A stretch of 64,000 bases of DNA from Phoronis australis. Lineage: Eukaryota; Phoronida; Phoronidae. A program made the translations under genes and the position numbers. The notes under the pieces are model-generated. The model saw nothing but the letters and a program-made list of their open reading frames with translations, had not been told where the DNA came from and ran no database searches. Where the stretch lies: NCBI GenBank assembly GCA_002633005.1, contig NMRA01000007.1:1970569-2034568 (forward strand). Direction: 5' to 3'. Shown one piece after another: positions 1-11,800 of the stretch (position 1 is the first letter of the stretch; each line of letters starts with the position of its first letter).

Positions 1-260
1 TGCTCGTGACACGAGCGTACTGTTTTCAAAACAACAACATACTTTTCATTCTTAGAAAAGGCAGAGTGTTACGGAAGAAAATGACGTTTATTGCATTGTT
101 TTTCAATTAAACGGCTGTAACCGGAAAGGTGAGTGTCGGTTGATTCCCAGATTTTACATGCACGATGCACCCCATTCGGTCTTTAGCTTTACATGTTGAT
201 ACAAGTTTCACGGCGAGGTGACGAGCAGAATTACCCTGGCTGTGTGCAATTTTGGGGTCT

Positions 261-401
261 ATGAAAGAAATACACACAGTGGTACCTAGCTGTATTTTGA
301 CGACGGTCTTCATACAGCTAGCTGGCTGGTTACCAGCCAGCTAGCTATATGAAGACTATCGTCAAAATACAGCTAGGTACCACTGTGTGTTTTTCTTCCA
401 T
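261..401. repeat. Long near-perfect inverted repeat (hairpin element)
   Basis: Two arms of about 69 bases mirror each other around a single base at 331 (centre GGTTACC), with only a few mismatches near the outer ends. The left arm reads outward-in through ACACACAGTGGTACCTAGC and the right arm is its reverse complement. It has no coding potential. Such structures usually are fold-back MITEs. It could also be transcribed as a long hairpin. Confidence 0.85.
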
Positions 402-563
402 TTTTGGTGAAGTGTTCTTTCACAAACTGTTTTCAGTTGTTGTTTTAATCATCTTATTACCAGTAGGATGTACATCATTCCCTGTGTGTGCAGTATACTG
501 GATAATATCAAAGAATTTTTTCTAAAACAAACTGTGTCCTAGGCAATAATCACTTACTGGAGT

Positions 564-629
564 CCTGGATTTGAGAACCAGTTGGATGCCAGTTACTTAG
601 TGGATAAAACTGGTTCTCAAGATGCGGGA
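564..629. repeat. Short hairpin element, family A, copy 1
   Basis: The left arm TTTGAGAACCAGTT and the right arm AACTGGTTCTCAA are reverse complements separated by about 25 bases that include a CAGTTACTTAGTGGA-like core. The same arms and core recur at about 15975, 35664, 55845 and 56885, so this is a mobile family and not a local structure. Confidence 0.8.
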
Positions 630-759
630 CCCCTGATTGACTATTGTGCGATCCTATGCCCCACAGCAAAAGCAACTAATTTGGTTTGTGACAGTTTACA
701 CATTGCCTGTGAATGGTGCTCTTCTGTTACTTTTTAGTCCGTCTGTATACCTAGACACA

Positions 760-3700
760 ATGGCGGCCACACGTGAAAAGCGAGTTAATGCAGGCGCAAA
801 AATGGGGAAACTACTAGAAGATGAAGAGGAAGATGACTTTTACAAAACGACGTATGGTGGATTTGAAGAGGTCAGTTAAATCCATCAGTTCTCTAGTCTT
901 GTCTTTTATTAGAAGTAAAATACTTAATAGTGATATAGAGATTATGTGTAAATTTTTTTTTGGTATATACTTGAACAATCGCCATGTTGTCATTAGGGCC
1001 AGTATTAATCATCATTGATCGTGTCTTAATTGTATTTTGCACTCTGTTCTAGGTATGCTATCGGTTTTGTACTGTTTTTACGTTGGTTTGGCATTGTGTA
1101 ATCATTTACTAAAAGCATTATATCTGAGCATAAGGTTTTAAACTCAGTTGAGGTATTATTACATTTTTAGCATGGTTGCCTTTCGTGAAATTCATTGGGA
1201 ACATTGTGATGACTAGACATTTCATAGGCAGCTCTATACTTATCCGTGTGTCTCGGACCCTGTGAGCAGATTCACCTAGAGTAAATTTCACTTTTAATTG
1301 GTTGTTACTCCATTTTATTTAATGCAGTAGATTTCAAAAAGTAGATGGTTTTTGTTGAAATTCATCCGCTTCGTTGAAGTTATGGTGAAAATAAAAAGGG
1401 TATTCAGAGAATGAATAATACTAATGTTCAAAATTAGTTATATTAATTTGCTTCGAAATTTTGGCCATTTTTGATTTTGACGATTCATGAACTTTTTTGA
1501 GAACCACTCTGTCTGCATTTTTCAGGAAATGAACGATGATGATTTTGATTCGGAGCAGGAATCAGCGTCAGACATCTCTGACTCGGATATTGACATGTCT
1601 GAAAACGATGAAGTCAAAAGTGATCTAGAGGATGATGAGCCTAAACGGAAAAAGAGAGTCGTAACAAAAGCGTACAAGGTCAGTTCACTTCGTTTGTACC
1701 GTGATGTGGTGTTCTTTTAGACAGTCATCCTTCTCTTCCAGGGTCATAACTTCCGTGTGAACTCCTCTCCTGGTTGTCACAACTTTTACATCCAGTGTGG
1801 ACTCAGCTGTACAGATAAACTTGTAACACAAACAAAGAAATGATGATCGTCATTATGAATCATCTTTACCATCTTGTTGAACATCGTCACACCCAAAGAC
1901 CGCATGACGCAGTTGTACAGTTATCCTCAATGAGTATTTCCCTTTTGTAGCAAGTGATAAAAATTTGCAGAAATGTCTTTGTGTAAATATGTAGATATTT
2001 TGTCGGTTAAACGAATTAAAGTCGATAACTTCTTCAGAAGTTAATCAGTGACATTTTGATGTGTATGACCGTTTAGTAAATTAATTAAAATAGAATATTT
2101 TTTGCATGTACGCATTGACATAAGCACTCGTATTTATATTATTGAGACTTTGGGCTATTGTGGTAGAGAATGTAGACTCATCAGTCAAAAAACGTTTGCA
2201 CCCTTGAAGGTTGGTGAGACAAGCTTCTAATGTTTTTTCCTTAATTTTCAGGAACCTGTGAAGAAAAAACCCAAGAAAGATGAAAAACAATCGACCAAGT
2301 CCAAGGAAGAGAAACCAAAAAAGACAAAAACCAAATCAACAGTTCAGATTTACCACTGTCCATCAGGTAATAACTACGTATTACTGTAAAGATGTAATAT
2401 AGTACTGTTTGTAATACAACTATGATCTGATAATTGCCAATAAAGAATTCCGAGCAGTTATCAGTTTTCGTAGACTAGCTGTATCAGTTTCATGTACCCA
2501 GATGCATGTATTTGAGTGCATATTGTAGCCATTGGAGTTTGACGACTATTGTAGCAAAATTTGACAAATGTGTTTCTATTGGCAGAGAGCTGGCTGGTAT
2601 TAATTTCTGGACTGTTTCCAATACTGCTATCCCCCTAGTGGCAGATTTAGTTTTGAGTTTGCCTCAGTTTCTTCCCAGGATGAAGGGTCTCCATGTAAGT
2701 TGGCAGCTCAGATTTTAGGCAGGACAGGACAGCACTTGAAGTTGTTCGATTTGTGTTGATATCCCTGGTGGCTATTTCACTTTTGGTGTCCAACTCTCCA
2801 TTTGCCAAATCTTTTTGAAGAATCATAATGAGTATTTATTTAGGTGAGCATGAGAGGCATGGATTATGAGATGGATCCGACTGCAGCATTGTCCACTAAA
2901 CAGTGATTTTAGTTTTCTTTTCGTCAATCTCAATATCTATTGTATTTGTCAAATTTTGGATAACTAGCACTCTACAGACTCAGTGTAAAGTTAACTAGTG
3001 TTACTGATTCTACTCTGCAAAATTTTTTTAAAAAATGAGTCCTACTGAGGTGTTTTAATACCATTTAAGATGCACAAAGTTGGCGTATAGCAACACTGTT
3101 TGTTGTTCTTGTTTAATATTATGTCAGTCATCCCAATCATGTGATATGCCTTGCTTTAAGTGAAACAGCTAATGCAATATGCACTCGAATTTCAGAGAAA
3201 AAGTCTTTGCGCCGCTCTACTGCGCAGAAATCTCAAGAAATTCAAAAAAGAGTGAGCGAGCGTGAGGTGCGTAGACAACATCTGAAAGACATTGCTGCCA
3301 AGAAGAACGTGGCAGAAGTGAGACGTCTGACACAGGAGGAGCTGCTCGCTGAGGCTGAGGTCACGGAGCAGATCAACCGCAAGTCACTAGGTACAGGGTA
3401 GTGGATTGAACGCCGGCTGATTCTTGATGTTTTAATGCAGGGGCCATCAGCGATTTTGGGTTTTAGGGCCATATTTCTCAAAGGTTTGGGAAGAGGGGCT
3501 GCACAGAAAAGGGAATCTTAAGGTTATAGTGTTCAGTAATTCATTGTAGCAATTAAAGTCAATGAACCTTGGGTGAAAGCCTCTGACCATTTTCAACTCA
3601 CAACTCCACTGAGGTTCTCAGTGACAAACTTGGTTGCAAATGATGCTTTTCTAAGTTTAGGAAATTTTTTTAAAAAGTTTTTGTAGTGTAAAAATCTTAA

Positions 3701-6700
3701 TGTGATGTACCACAAGTTTGTTTTAAATAAAAACCCATTATTTTTATTTTTCTTTTTGTCCAATTTTAAAATTAAAATTTGTTATAACTGAGAGTCATTA
3801 GGTGCTAGGACTCATTTCTCAATTGTCAACATTGAATACTTCTTGGTTGGGATTTTAATTGCCAGTTACCACAGCTCCTGGACTTTAGTTGGAGGATTAA
3901 GGAACAGAGAGAGATTCTAGTAATAGCAATGCCTACAGTTATAGCACAATATTTACACTCAATCGCAAGCCATTTTGGGCACTGTATTCTATATAATCTG
4001 AATCTGGCATTAAAAAGTTGTGCTTTTTTAGTCTTTGAATGAGAAAAAGTCAGTTGACTACAACAGGACAAAAGAGAAACTCGTTTTTATGCACCCACAT
4101 ATTGATATGTGGACGCATCTCCGTCTGTCCGGCATCCGCTGCTCTATCTCCAAAAGCGTTTGTAGGATCTTTACTTAATTTAGCATGTGTATTTATATGA
4201 TGTTGGCTATGGACGACGACGACTTTCGGACGGATTTGATCACTGGTGTGCCCCATAGTGGCAATTTTAGTTTTTTACGTTGAACTCTGTATCTTCAAAG
4301 GTCATCAACAGATTTTCATAAAAATTTGAATTTAGGCATGTATTGGTGAGATGATGGAATTGAGATATTTTGTGCCACCTAGTGGCCATTTTTGCTGTTT
4401 TCAAATCTTGTTTTTGGCGTCCTCCCATCTATCAACCAAATCATTTTAGGGATGGTTTTGAAAATTGGCGTATATGTTCTCGGTGTGAGGAGGAAGTTTG
4501 ATGATGGCGATTGACTACAGTGGCGCCTCTAAGTGGTAGTTTTGTTTTGTTTTGCGCCCATAGCTGTATCTCCTAAACCTACTGCAGGATCTTTATTAAA
4601 TTTAGTAAGTGTATTGCTATGAACATAGCAAAAGAAGTTGATGACTTTCAGGTGGATCCAACAGATCCTGTGCCCACAAGTGGCAATTTCATTTTATTCT
4701 TTTTTCCTTTGTTTTTCTGAAATTCCTTGACAGATTTTTATGAAATATGGCATGTTCCCGTTTTTGGATGGATTGTACATTTTTATGACATCTAGTGGCC
4801 ATTTTTATGATACAAATAAATAAGGGCTGTTCCAGCAAAATCTGTATGGGAGGGGGGGAAGGCACTTTTATTTCGTACCCACCGCCCATAATTTTATTCC
4901 TCCCAGAATTCCCCCGAGTACTACCATGAGATACGGACATGCGCAAAGCGAACCATTCCACGGACTTATCTTCTGGAGGAAGACGTGTTTTTCCTTTGGA
5001 AGGTTTTTTCGCGCAAGTTATACCGCGACCACGCTCAATTGCATAACTCTTTGCTACTGAGCATTTTCTTCTTATCCTATATAATCATCTTGGAAGTTTT
5101 TGGACGACCGAGCTCACCGACTCTGTGTGACTCGGCGGGCCACACCTTGCCCGGTTTTACCGGCGCAGAGCATTACGACTCTCTATTGGCCTCATCGTAT
5201 TTTCAGGCCTACCTGCTTTGGGGTTTCCGTGACCCGACACGGACCATGTGGAGTGTTTGATAGTTGTCCTATCCTCGTACGCTTAACCTCACCGACTCTG
5301 TGTGACTCGGCGGGCCACACCTTGCCCGGTTTTACCGGCGTTGAGCATTACGACTCTCTATTGGCCTCATCGTNNNNNNNNNNNNNNNNNNNNNNNNNNN
5401 NNNNNNNCCCCCCCCCCCCCGTCCCACACGGATTTTACTGGAACAGCCCTAACCTTAAAAGCACACCATTTGCTATGCATTCGTGGGCACATTTCAACGC
5501 TCTGCGTTGCTCTTATTTTTAACAGTTACCAATTTATTAAGACATACACTAAAATATAATACTATGAAATTCATCCCGGAAACCGCAGTGAGCCAGGCTT
5601 TAGAGAAACTCTTTAGTAGCTGGTGCTCCATTTTGGGGTAGTCTCACTGTTTCCTCTTTAGGCTTGCTGGGCCATAATAATAGTCTGACTATGCTTGTGT
5701 ACCTAACCCCAGAATAAAACACTTTTGTGACAGGGGCCCGTTCCAAGAATTGACTTATTAAGTTCATTTTTTTACTTGTCTAAGATTTGTTTCACGTTCC
5801 AAACTTTGAAACTTTCACATCCGGTACATTCCATCAAATTTAAGACAAATTTTAAGTAAACGACTTAAAATAATTGTCTTGGAACGGACTGAAAACAAAT
5901 TTAAGTTTCGTCTTAAAATTGATATTAGTTTGAAATTTATCTTCATCCACCCAACGAATCCAGTCAGTTTTGAGTAGGGAAGCACCGAATGGTAGCTCTG
6001 AAAAGTATTATCTCGGATGTTATTACTATGTTCTTTTCTTTGGTTTTGTGCAGAAAATTATCAAAGGATGGAGTTGGAGAAGAAGAAAAATCGAGGTCAA
6101 AAACAGACCTACCGTGGGCCTATCATACGTCACCACTCCATGACAATGCCGCTGATTGAAGAACTGCCAACCGATGTAAACATCGATGTAGAAGGCTCAA
6201 CGTAAGTTACACTTAAAACTTCATTTCGCCCTCTTTAGCTGGGTATAAACCAGAAATCTCATTATACTCCTTATCGTGATAGGATTCTACCATATTACTG
6301 TAACCGCCAAGAACATGTTAATTAGAAATCGTTTCAGAGTCTTGGACTTCAAAAAGAAATCCTAAAATGACGAATTCCAAAATATTGTACATACATATTA
6401 TCTGGGATTGGAGTTGCCTGATCATTTAGCTGCAGTTTTTAAACACCATAGGGCTTCAGTTAAGAGTTCAACATTGGCAGTTAAAACAGCAGCGAAGTGC
6501 CCATTTAAAGGTGCTGTCTCTTTATGTCCATGAATATTTAAATTAAGTATAGATTTGGTATAAAACTCCTGAAGGTGTTCCAATGTTCAGAGCATAGGCA
6601 CTTGCAAGAAACAATAGTAGAAGCTTGGTAGTTTCAAAAAGTTGCCTATAAAATGGTATTTCCAACCTTAGCAAAGACGATTATTGTAAAAATTCTTCAG

Positions 6701-7285
6701 CTCAGAGATCATTATGGCAGACATGTGAAATTTTATTTTGTCAAATTTCTTAACGAAAATAATTTTTCATTGAGTTTAACTTTGGTTGTAACTTAGTGTT
6801 TTCAGCTAAGGTTACATATAACCCTAATTAATTTTTTTTTCTTCTTGAAATATCTTAATAGTAACTAGCTACTGTCAATTCCTAAAAGTGTATCAAAAAC
6901 TGTATGAATATCTGGTGAAAATTTGATTGAATATTGTAACCCTATTAGTTCTACTAAGGGTTTTGTGAACTTAGTTTGACTAAAGATTCAACTTTTGATC
7001 CATTTTAGGGAGTCTACCAAAACAAATCAGTCAAGAACTGTGGAACATGGTGAAAAGTGTTCAAGGACATTCATAACATTTACGGATGAGAAGATTTTCA
7101 AGGAATTATTCAGTCATAAACGGACTAGACCACCCGCAAAGCAATACTGTCCAATCACAAGACTTCCTGCTAAATACTTTGACCCCGTAACCATGACACC
7201 ATATGCAAATGCGCAAGCATTTAAGTTTCTGAGAGACAAATACAACCAGCTGCAGAATCACCACAGCGATTCAAAGAAAGTGTAG
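760..7285 (+). CDS. VPS72: VPS72 / YL1, histone H2A.Z chaperone of SRCAP and TIP60 complexes
   Basis: Coding exons are 760-870, 1526-1678, 2252-2366, 3196-3390, 6054-6201 and 7009-7285. Phases join cleanly to give 332 residues. The start follows CACA and gives the YL1 amino end, ending in the DDFYKTTYGGF motif at residues 25-35. Next come an acidic stretch (about 38-70), a KRKKRVVTKAYK basic block (about 77-88), a lysine-rich linker, a charged helical region with LTQEELL, then GPIIRHHSMT and FITFTDE. The YL1_C motif CPITRLPAKYFDPVT lies at about 288-302. In known animals the protein is nuclear: the N-terminal domain binds H2A.Z-H2B and the C-terminal part anchors it in SRCAP/TIP60 remodelling complexes. 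All family blocks are present in order, with no frameshift. Intron 4 (3391-6053) has been enlarged by repeats. Confidence 0.95.
4110..4822. repeat. Interspersed repeat with two internal units (family B), copy 1
   Basis: This lies in VPS72 intron 4. It contains recurring phrases such as GTGCCACCTAGTGGCCATTTT and AGGATCTTTA-TTAAATTTAG about 300-400 bases apart. The reverse complement of the same phrases occurs twice at about 45220-45910, so this is a dispersed family built of tandem units. No open frame of note. Class unknown. Confidence 0.75.
4824..5449. mobile_element. DNA element with about 35-base terminal inverted repeats, PIF/Harbinger-like ends
   Basis: The left end GGGCTGTTCCAGCAAAATC and the right end, reverse complement of GGGCTGTTCCAGTAAAATC, are matched and flanked by TAA on both sides, consistent with a 3-base target duplication. 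Inside are poly-G/poly-C ends and a 176-base tandem duplication, plus an assembly gap (5374-5407). No transposase is visible, so it is non-autonomous or truncated by the gap. PIF/Harbinger assignment rests only on the GGG start and the 3-base duplication. Confidence 0.7.
5113..5407. repeat. 176-base tandem repeat interrupted by an assembly gap
   Basis: An 85-base block beginning CTCACCGACTCTGTGTGACT occurs at 5113 and again at 5289, differing at only a few positions. The second copy runs straight into 34 Ns (5374-5407). The repeat number is therefore probably collapsed. Open frames across it are artefacts of the repeat. Confidence 0.85.
5741..5892. repeat. MITE-like element with CCGTTCCAAGA ends
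   Basis: CCGTTCCAAGAATT near 5749 and its reverse complement (ATTGTCTTGGAACGG) near 5889 bracket an AT-rich centre full of ACTTAA motifs. It lies in VPS72 intron 4 and carries no coding sequence. Confidence 0.6.
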
Positions 7286-7365
7286 AGAATTCTTCAGCAT
7301 CTTTGTTATCTTTATTTTTTCCAGTGGAGCCTTGGGATCTCTTAGTAAATTGTTTATGCATTGTA

Positions 7366-7371
7366 AATAAA
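7366..7371 (+). terminator. Polyadenylation signal of VPS72
   Basis: AATAAA lies 81 bases after the VPS72 stop codon, and a second AATAAA follows about 28 bases later. This gives a short 3' UTR. Confidence 0.7.
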
Positions 7372-8267
7372 GTGTACCAGTTAAAATGTAAATAAAATCA
7401 TAAACTTAATGTCAACTATTAAAAGAAACTCCTCTTCAGATTCTTTTACTAATTCACTCATAGCCGTGAAAACTTGAAACTACATCGACTGCAAGCCGAA
7501 TTTTGTGGTCTAAGAGACACAATTTCAGTTTTTTAGAGTGAGCAGCCCACTTGACTTGACAAAGCTGTCGATTACAAGAAAAAGGGGTCATGTGTTGGTT
7601 ACCAAGTTAGCAGAGGGTACTGTTCTTGTTGAAAGCTACATACAGTGCCATCTTTCAATAAAAACCTGTTTCCAAAATTCATTTAAAGTCCCATACAGCA
7701 CCATCTTTGAATCTATTTTTGGTTCATGTTTTGGGACGAAACCTGTTGTTTTGGTTCTTGTAAACACCTTTAGATGGCATCTCTTATTCCATGTGATAAA
7801 ACCATGGACCCATTGATTGATTCTACGGTAAGAGGATTTGTATTACCTTGATTTATTCATCTTTGAAACCTACAATTTTGCCCTGGCCTTTAAAGCTCCT
7901 TTACTAACTTGTTCAATTTTGGGTTGAAGTTGATTTTTCTGCATGGGGTTTTGTATGTCTTCTATTAAACATATTTCTCCAGTTAATTTGCACAAAAATA
8001 ATTGCCACAACACTCATTTTCCATTTATGATTACCTGCCTGCTTGTTTAATGACAAACCATGCTGTTCTCGGTCTTTAGTTTTGTGAAGAACTCCCAAGT
8101 TTCACTTGTCAGCCACATTAAGTGAAAAACTTATTTACCACACCATTATTTTTTCCAGTATTCAATGAGTTATCCTCAAAAATACCTGTTACATACCAAT
8201 TGAAACGTCTGTGCTTTTGCAGCTATAAATTTGCATTCTGTTAAAGAAATTCTCACTTTTGATTTAA
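7372..8267. other. Convergent intergenic stretch between VPS72 and the cysteine-rich gene
   Basis: AT-rich DNA with no recognised exon or RNA gene. The 92-codon frame at 7538-7816 has no family resemblance and no splice support. Confidence 0.4.
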
Positions 8268-8545
8268 GACTTCTTACCGCTGTGAAACCGACCTAATCTT
8301 GTTCCTGACTCAAGGCTTGGAAATTAACAGTTGGCTATTGCTAGAGACCCAAGATTGGTGCTTAAAATGACGTCATGACGAGCCAACTTGTAGTACCTGG
8401 CCACAAGCAACAACAAACACACAGTTCTCTCACAGCCTACAAATCACCTCTAATTTAACTAAGGAATGATCGAGACCAACTTAATAACAACTGAGTGGTC
8501 AAAATCAAGTTAGTTTTTGTGATGGAAGGTGGGTTTATTGCCACT
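8268..8545. repeat. Interspersed family C, copy 1
   Basis: This copy carries the family phrases TTGTTCCTGACTCAAG, GAGACC...GACGAGCC...TGTAGTACCTGG, AAATCACCTCTAATTT, GAGACCAA-CTTAATA, GTGGTCAAA and TTTTTGTGATGGAAGGTGG. Other copies lie near 19365, 36420, 40300, 41740 and 63065. The copy at 40300 shows the ends are inverted repeats. Confidence 0.75.
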
Positions 8546-8579
8546 TTAATTACAAATCAGTTGAAATTTTCCATGAATA

Positions 8580-8585
8580 TTTATT
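8580..8585 (-). terminator. Candidate polyadenylation signal of the cysteine-rich gene
   Basis: AATAAA on the minus strand lies about 260 bases downstream of the RDEL stop codon. A second candidate lies at 8534-8539 inside the family C repeat. Confidence 0.4.
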
Positions 8586-8846
8586 CCAACTATAAAAAAG
8601 CAAAACAAAAACAGAGGCACAATGTAACAAGGTAAAACCACCTATTGAATTACAGAAAATTAGGAATGTTTCCTAGCTGCAACTTACAATCCTATTACTG
8701 CCACAACACAGGAAATGGTAGAAATTTAGAGTAAGAGTTCGCTGTTTTAACTGAGCAAGAAGTGCAGATCTGCAAAACCGTGTAAAAACCAAAAATGCGT
8801 TCCACCCAATAAATTGAGAGCCGTTAGAGCCTACACTAGAATGCAT

Positions 8847-11800
8847 TTATAACTCGTCACGTGAGATGTACTCCTTTACAGTGTCCAAGTCCTTCTCGAT
8901 TTCTTCGGGATTGTGGGTGGGCAGAGCACTGAAAAAAAAAAACTACAATCAAGCGTGGGAGACCGCAATCAAGTTCCAAGAGCATGAGACCAAGTTAAAT
9001 CGACCAATAATATTCAACGAGGTCTCGCAGTTAATTACTTGTGGATTGAACACTGAATTTTTTATGAAATAATCCAGGACCCAGTTGCATAAAAGTTATA
9101 CGCTCCATACCAACGATGAGGTCGCATTATCACGCGACACATTGTAATTGTTGAACAATGCACCTGACGTCATGCAACAATCCGACTTGTCCAGCGGATA
9201 ACTTTGAAGTTTTATGCAACCTAGCCCTGAACAGTTGACATTTACCGTACAAGTTGACACAACTTACCCACCTGTTGAAATTGCAGCTGTTGTACCAAGC
9301 TAAGCTCTACTTTGCTTCTGACCAAAGTTTCTATTAAATTTTCCATGAGGTGAACCTCCATTAGTACTTCGTAAGTTCTTCAACAAAATTCATATCTCTC
9401 TCTAAAGACACTGCACTATCAACTCTCAGCACTAAATCAGTCATTGTACCTTTCCAATCACGATAGGTGACCACCATGGATGCATTAAAACAACTTCTTC
9501 ACAGCGTAATTTAAAAACAAAACTTTTGACTAACTCAGAGTCTACAAACTATCATTACTATAACATAGCTCTTGCTATAACGCAGTGCAGCGTGTTAACA
9601 CTACAAGGAATTCTCTTTTCATTGCCTGAACGCCCAAAGACAAACCTACAACTTATAATTAAATGGTGCTCTTCTAAATAAGGCGGATGATATGGTATAA
9701 GTAAGAATTGTTAGACATCTTTCAGACCGTATGTTGGTCACAGCATGCGACCTATATCTAAGTCTGAAAAGATCTCTTTCCCTGAATGGCACTAAAATAC
9801 GGGACTTTCTGCAGTACAGTTAGCAGAAAGTCTCGGGTACAAGCTCTGGCCGGGACAGAGATCTTTTCAGACTTAACAATAGGTGACCTGATTTGACCAG
9901 CGTACCGTCTGTAAGAGGACTAATAATTCTTAGTTGTACTTAGGACTTATACCGTATTCGCCGTAATAACCGCCCATCAGTCGCCCATGCCCCTATAAGC
10001 GCACCCCCCCCGTGTTTTCAGACTTTGCTAAAACAAGCGCCCAATCCATGAACGTGTACGTGCGAAAAATGCCTTACCTATAGTCCTAAAATTCTACAGT
10101 AACGTCTTCAATTTACCATTAATATTCGAGATTCCTTTAAAAAATCATTGTGTGCAGAATTTGTAGACCACGAGCCTCGCCGCTATGTCGGTATTTAGCC
10201 GTGACTATACACTTCAAACTTCCGCCATGCCTCAAAACGAACACAAAAGTTCTGCTGATATTGTGAGGACCAATGGTCTGGCCTTTCAGAACAGAAGTAG
10301 TGTACTTGTCTACAGGATTGCTTTGTAGATATTTCCTGCTTTTAACAGGAATCTAAATTTCTTTGTAGGCCTACACGTGAAAACCGCGAATCGAAGACTA
10401 ATAAAAAGCTTGGCCAGTGTTAAAAGCACGTGGACACGAAGCGCGCGCTACATACATGAACCTGTCATCAAAGACATTAGTCGGGAACTATCCATTCATG
10501 AAACGGGTAGCATAGCATCGGCAAGAAATGAATATTGGCATTAATTTTTAACAGTTTCTAATACTATAAAAAATGTTTGCGTTATTTTTAAGATGAATTG
10601 TTTGATTAACCATAATTGGTGTTTTTAAGCCAAATATCTGATAAAATGACCACTGACAGTGAATGCTTACGCACCCTTAGACCAAAAAATAACTGTCAGA
10701 TAGTCATGTATGCCGCATCCAGCCACACAGCGACTAATATGGCCTTACCAAGACAAATGTCGAATGTTTTTAGGGACATGAGACCAGCAAGTGCCGAATG
10801 AAACACGCTCTGGTTTAGGCCTACTGCTTGTGCAAACTTAATAGATACAATGCACATCTAGCTCATTAGATTGCGTGGCTCTGGCCAAAAGACGGTATCT
10901 GCTCTGGCAAATGAACTCTGGTGACACGCACGCGCTCGCTTACTCACAAACGCAGACAACTTCAAAACAAACGTCACGTGAATAACAACTTGTGTGTTCG
11001 TCCAGACATTTTTCTCATGTTGCCAATCACACATGTAGATGGCACGATGTACTAGCATAGATTTGTACTTAAACCTGCCGTGATACCGACTCCATGGGAA
11101 CTTTAAAATCTTAGGGACGCTACTTGGAAAACGTAAGGAGGATTTCAGGTAATTTGCTTAAGTCAAAACTGTATTTTTATTCAAGCATTCAAGTCGCCAT
11201 ATAGACGATTGCGAGGCAGGCAGTCGGCGAGTTTTCGCCCTGGGATTTCAACAAAAATTTCTGTAAAATGATCTAACTTAGCAGCAAAGTTTGATATAAA
11301 TGCACCATGGTTTTGCAGAAAGTCTTTCACAGATTACAGATACGTCACAGAGCGTAAATATGATGAATCTTAGCTTCCGATTTCACTCGTTTCGGAGACC
11401 GGGTTTCAACGGCCTTGGGTTATAATAAGCGCCCCCCCTGAAACGAACTTTTCTAAGCGCCCTGAGCGGTTATTATGGCGAATACGGTAATTGAAGTTAC
11501 AGTGTGTCTAACTCTGATCCAAAACAACCACGTACTTGATCACGGCTGCGCTCATGCGGTCCACAATACCTCCTGGTTGACAGATTGTATCGCAGATCTT
11601 GCAAACAGGGCAGAACTTGCAGTACTGTTAGAGAGGGAGAGATAAATAATAAAAAATAAAAATTGTGACTGGTAACAAAAAAGGCAAGAGCACTTTTCAG
11701 TGTTAGAAGTAAAAAGTCACATGTAGTCTAGTTCATAATGTACATATTCAGTTAGAAGATACATGTCCAAGATTATCTTCAACTATTATGAGGGTATGGT

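Larger units (their letters stand above)
1..759. other. Upstream region of VPS72 with hairpins
   Basis: No coding exon is recognised here. The stretch holds a long inverted repeat (261-401) and a short hairpin element (about 564-629), both listed separately. A polypyrimidine tract ending in AG at about 737, just before the VPS72 start codon, could be the acceptor of a 5' UTR intron. The sequence around the start codon (CACAATGGCGGCC) resembles a YY1-type ATGGCGGC element, but that is only a motif match. Confidence 0.5.

Noticed and set aside
5100-5559. Plus-strand frames across the N gap
   Set aside because: Produced by tandem repeats and unknown bases.
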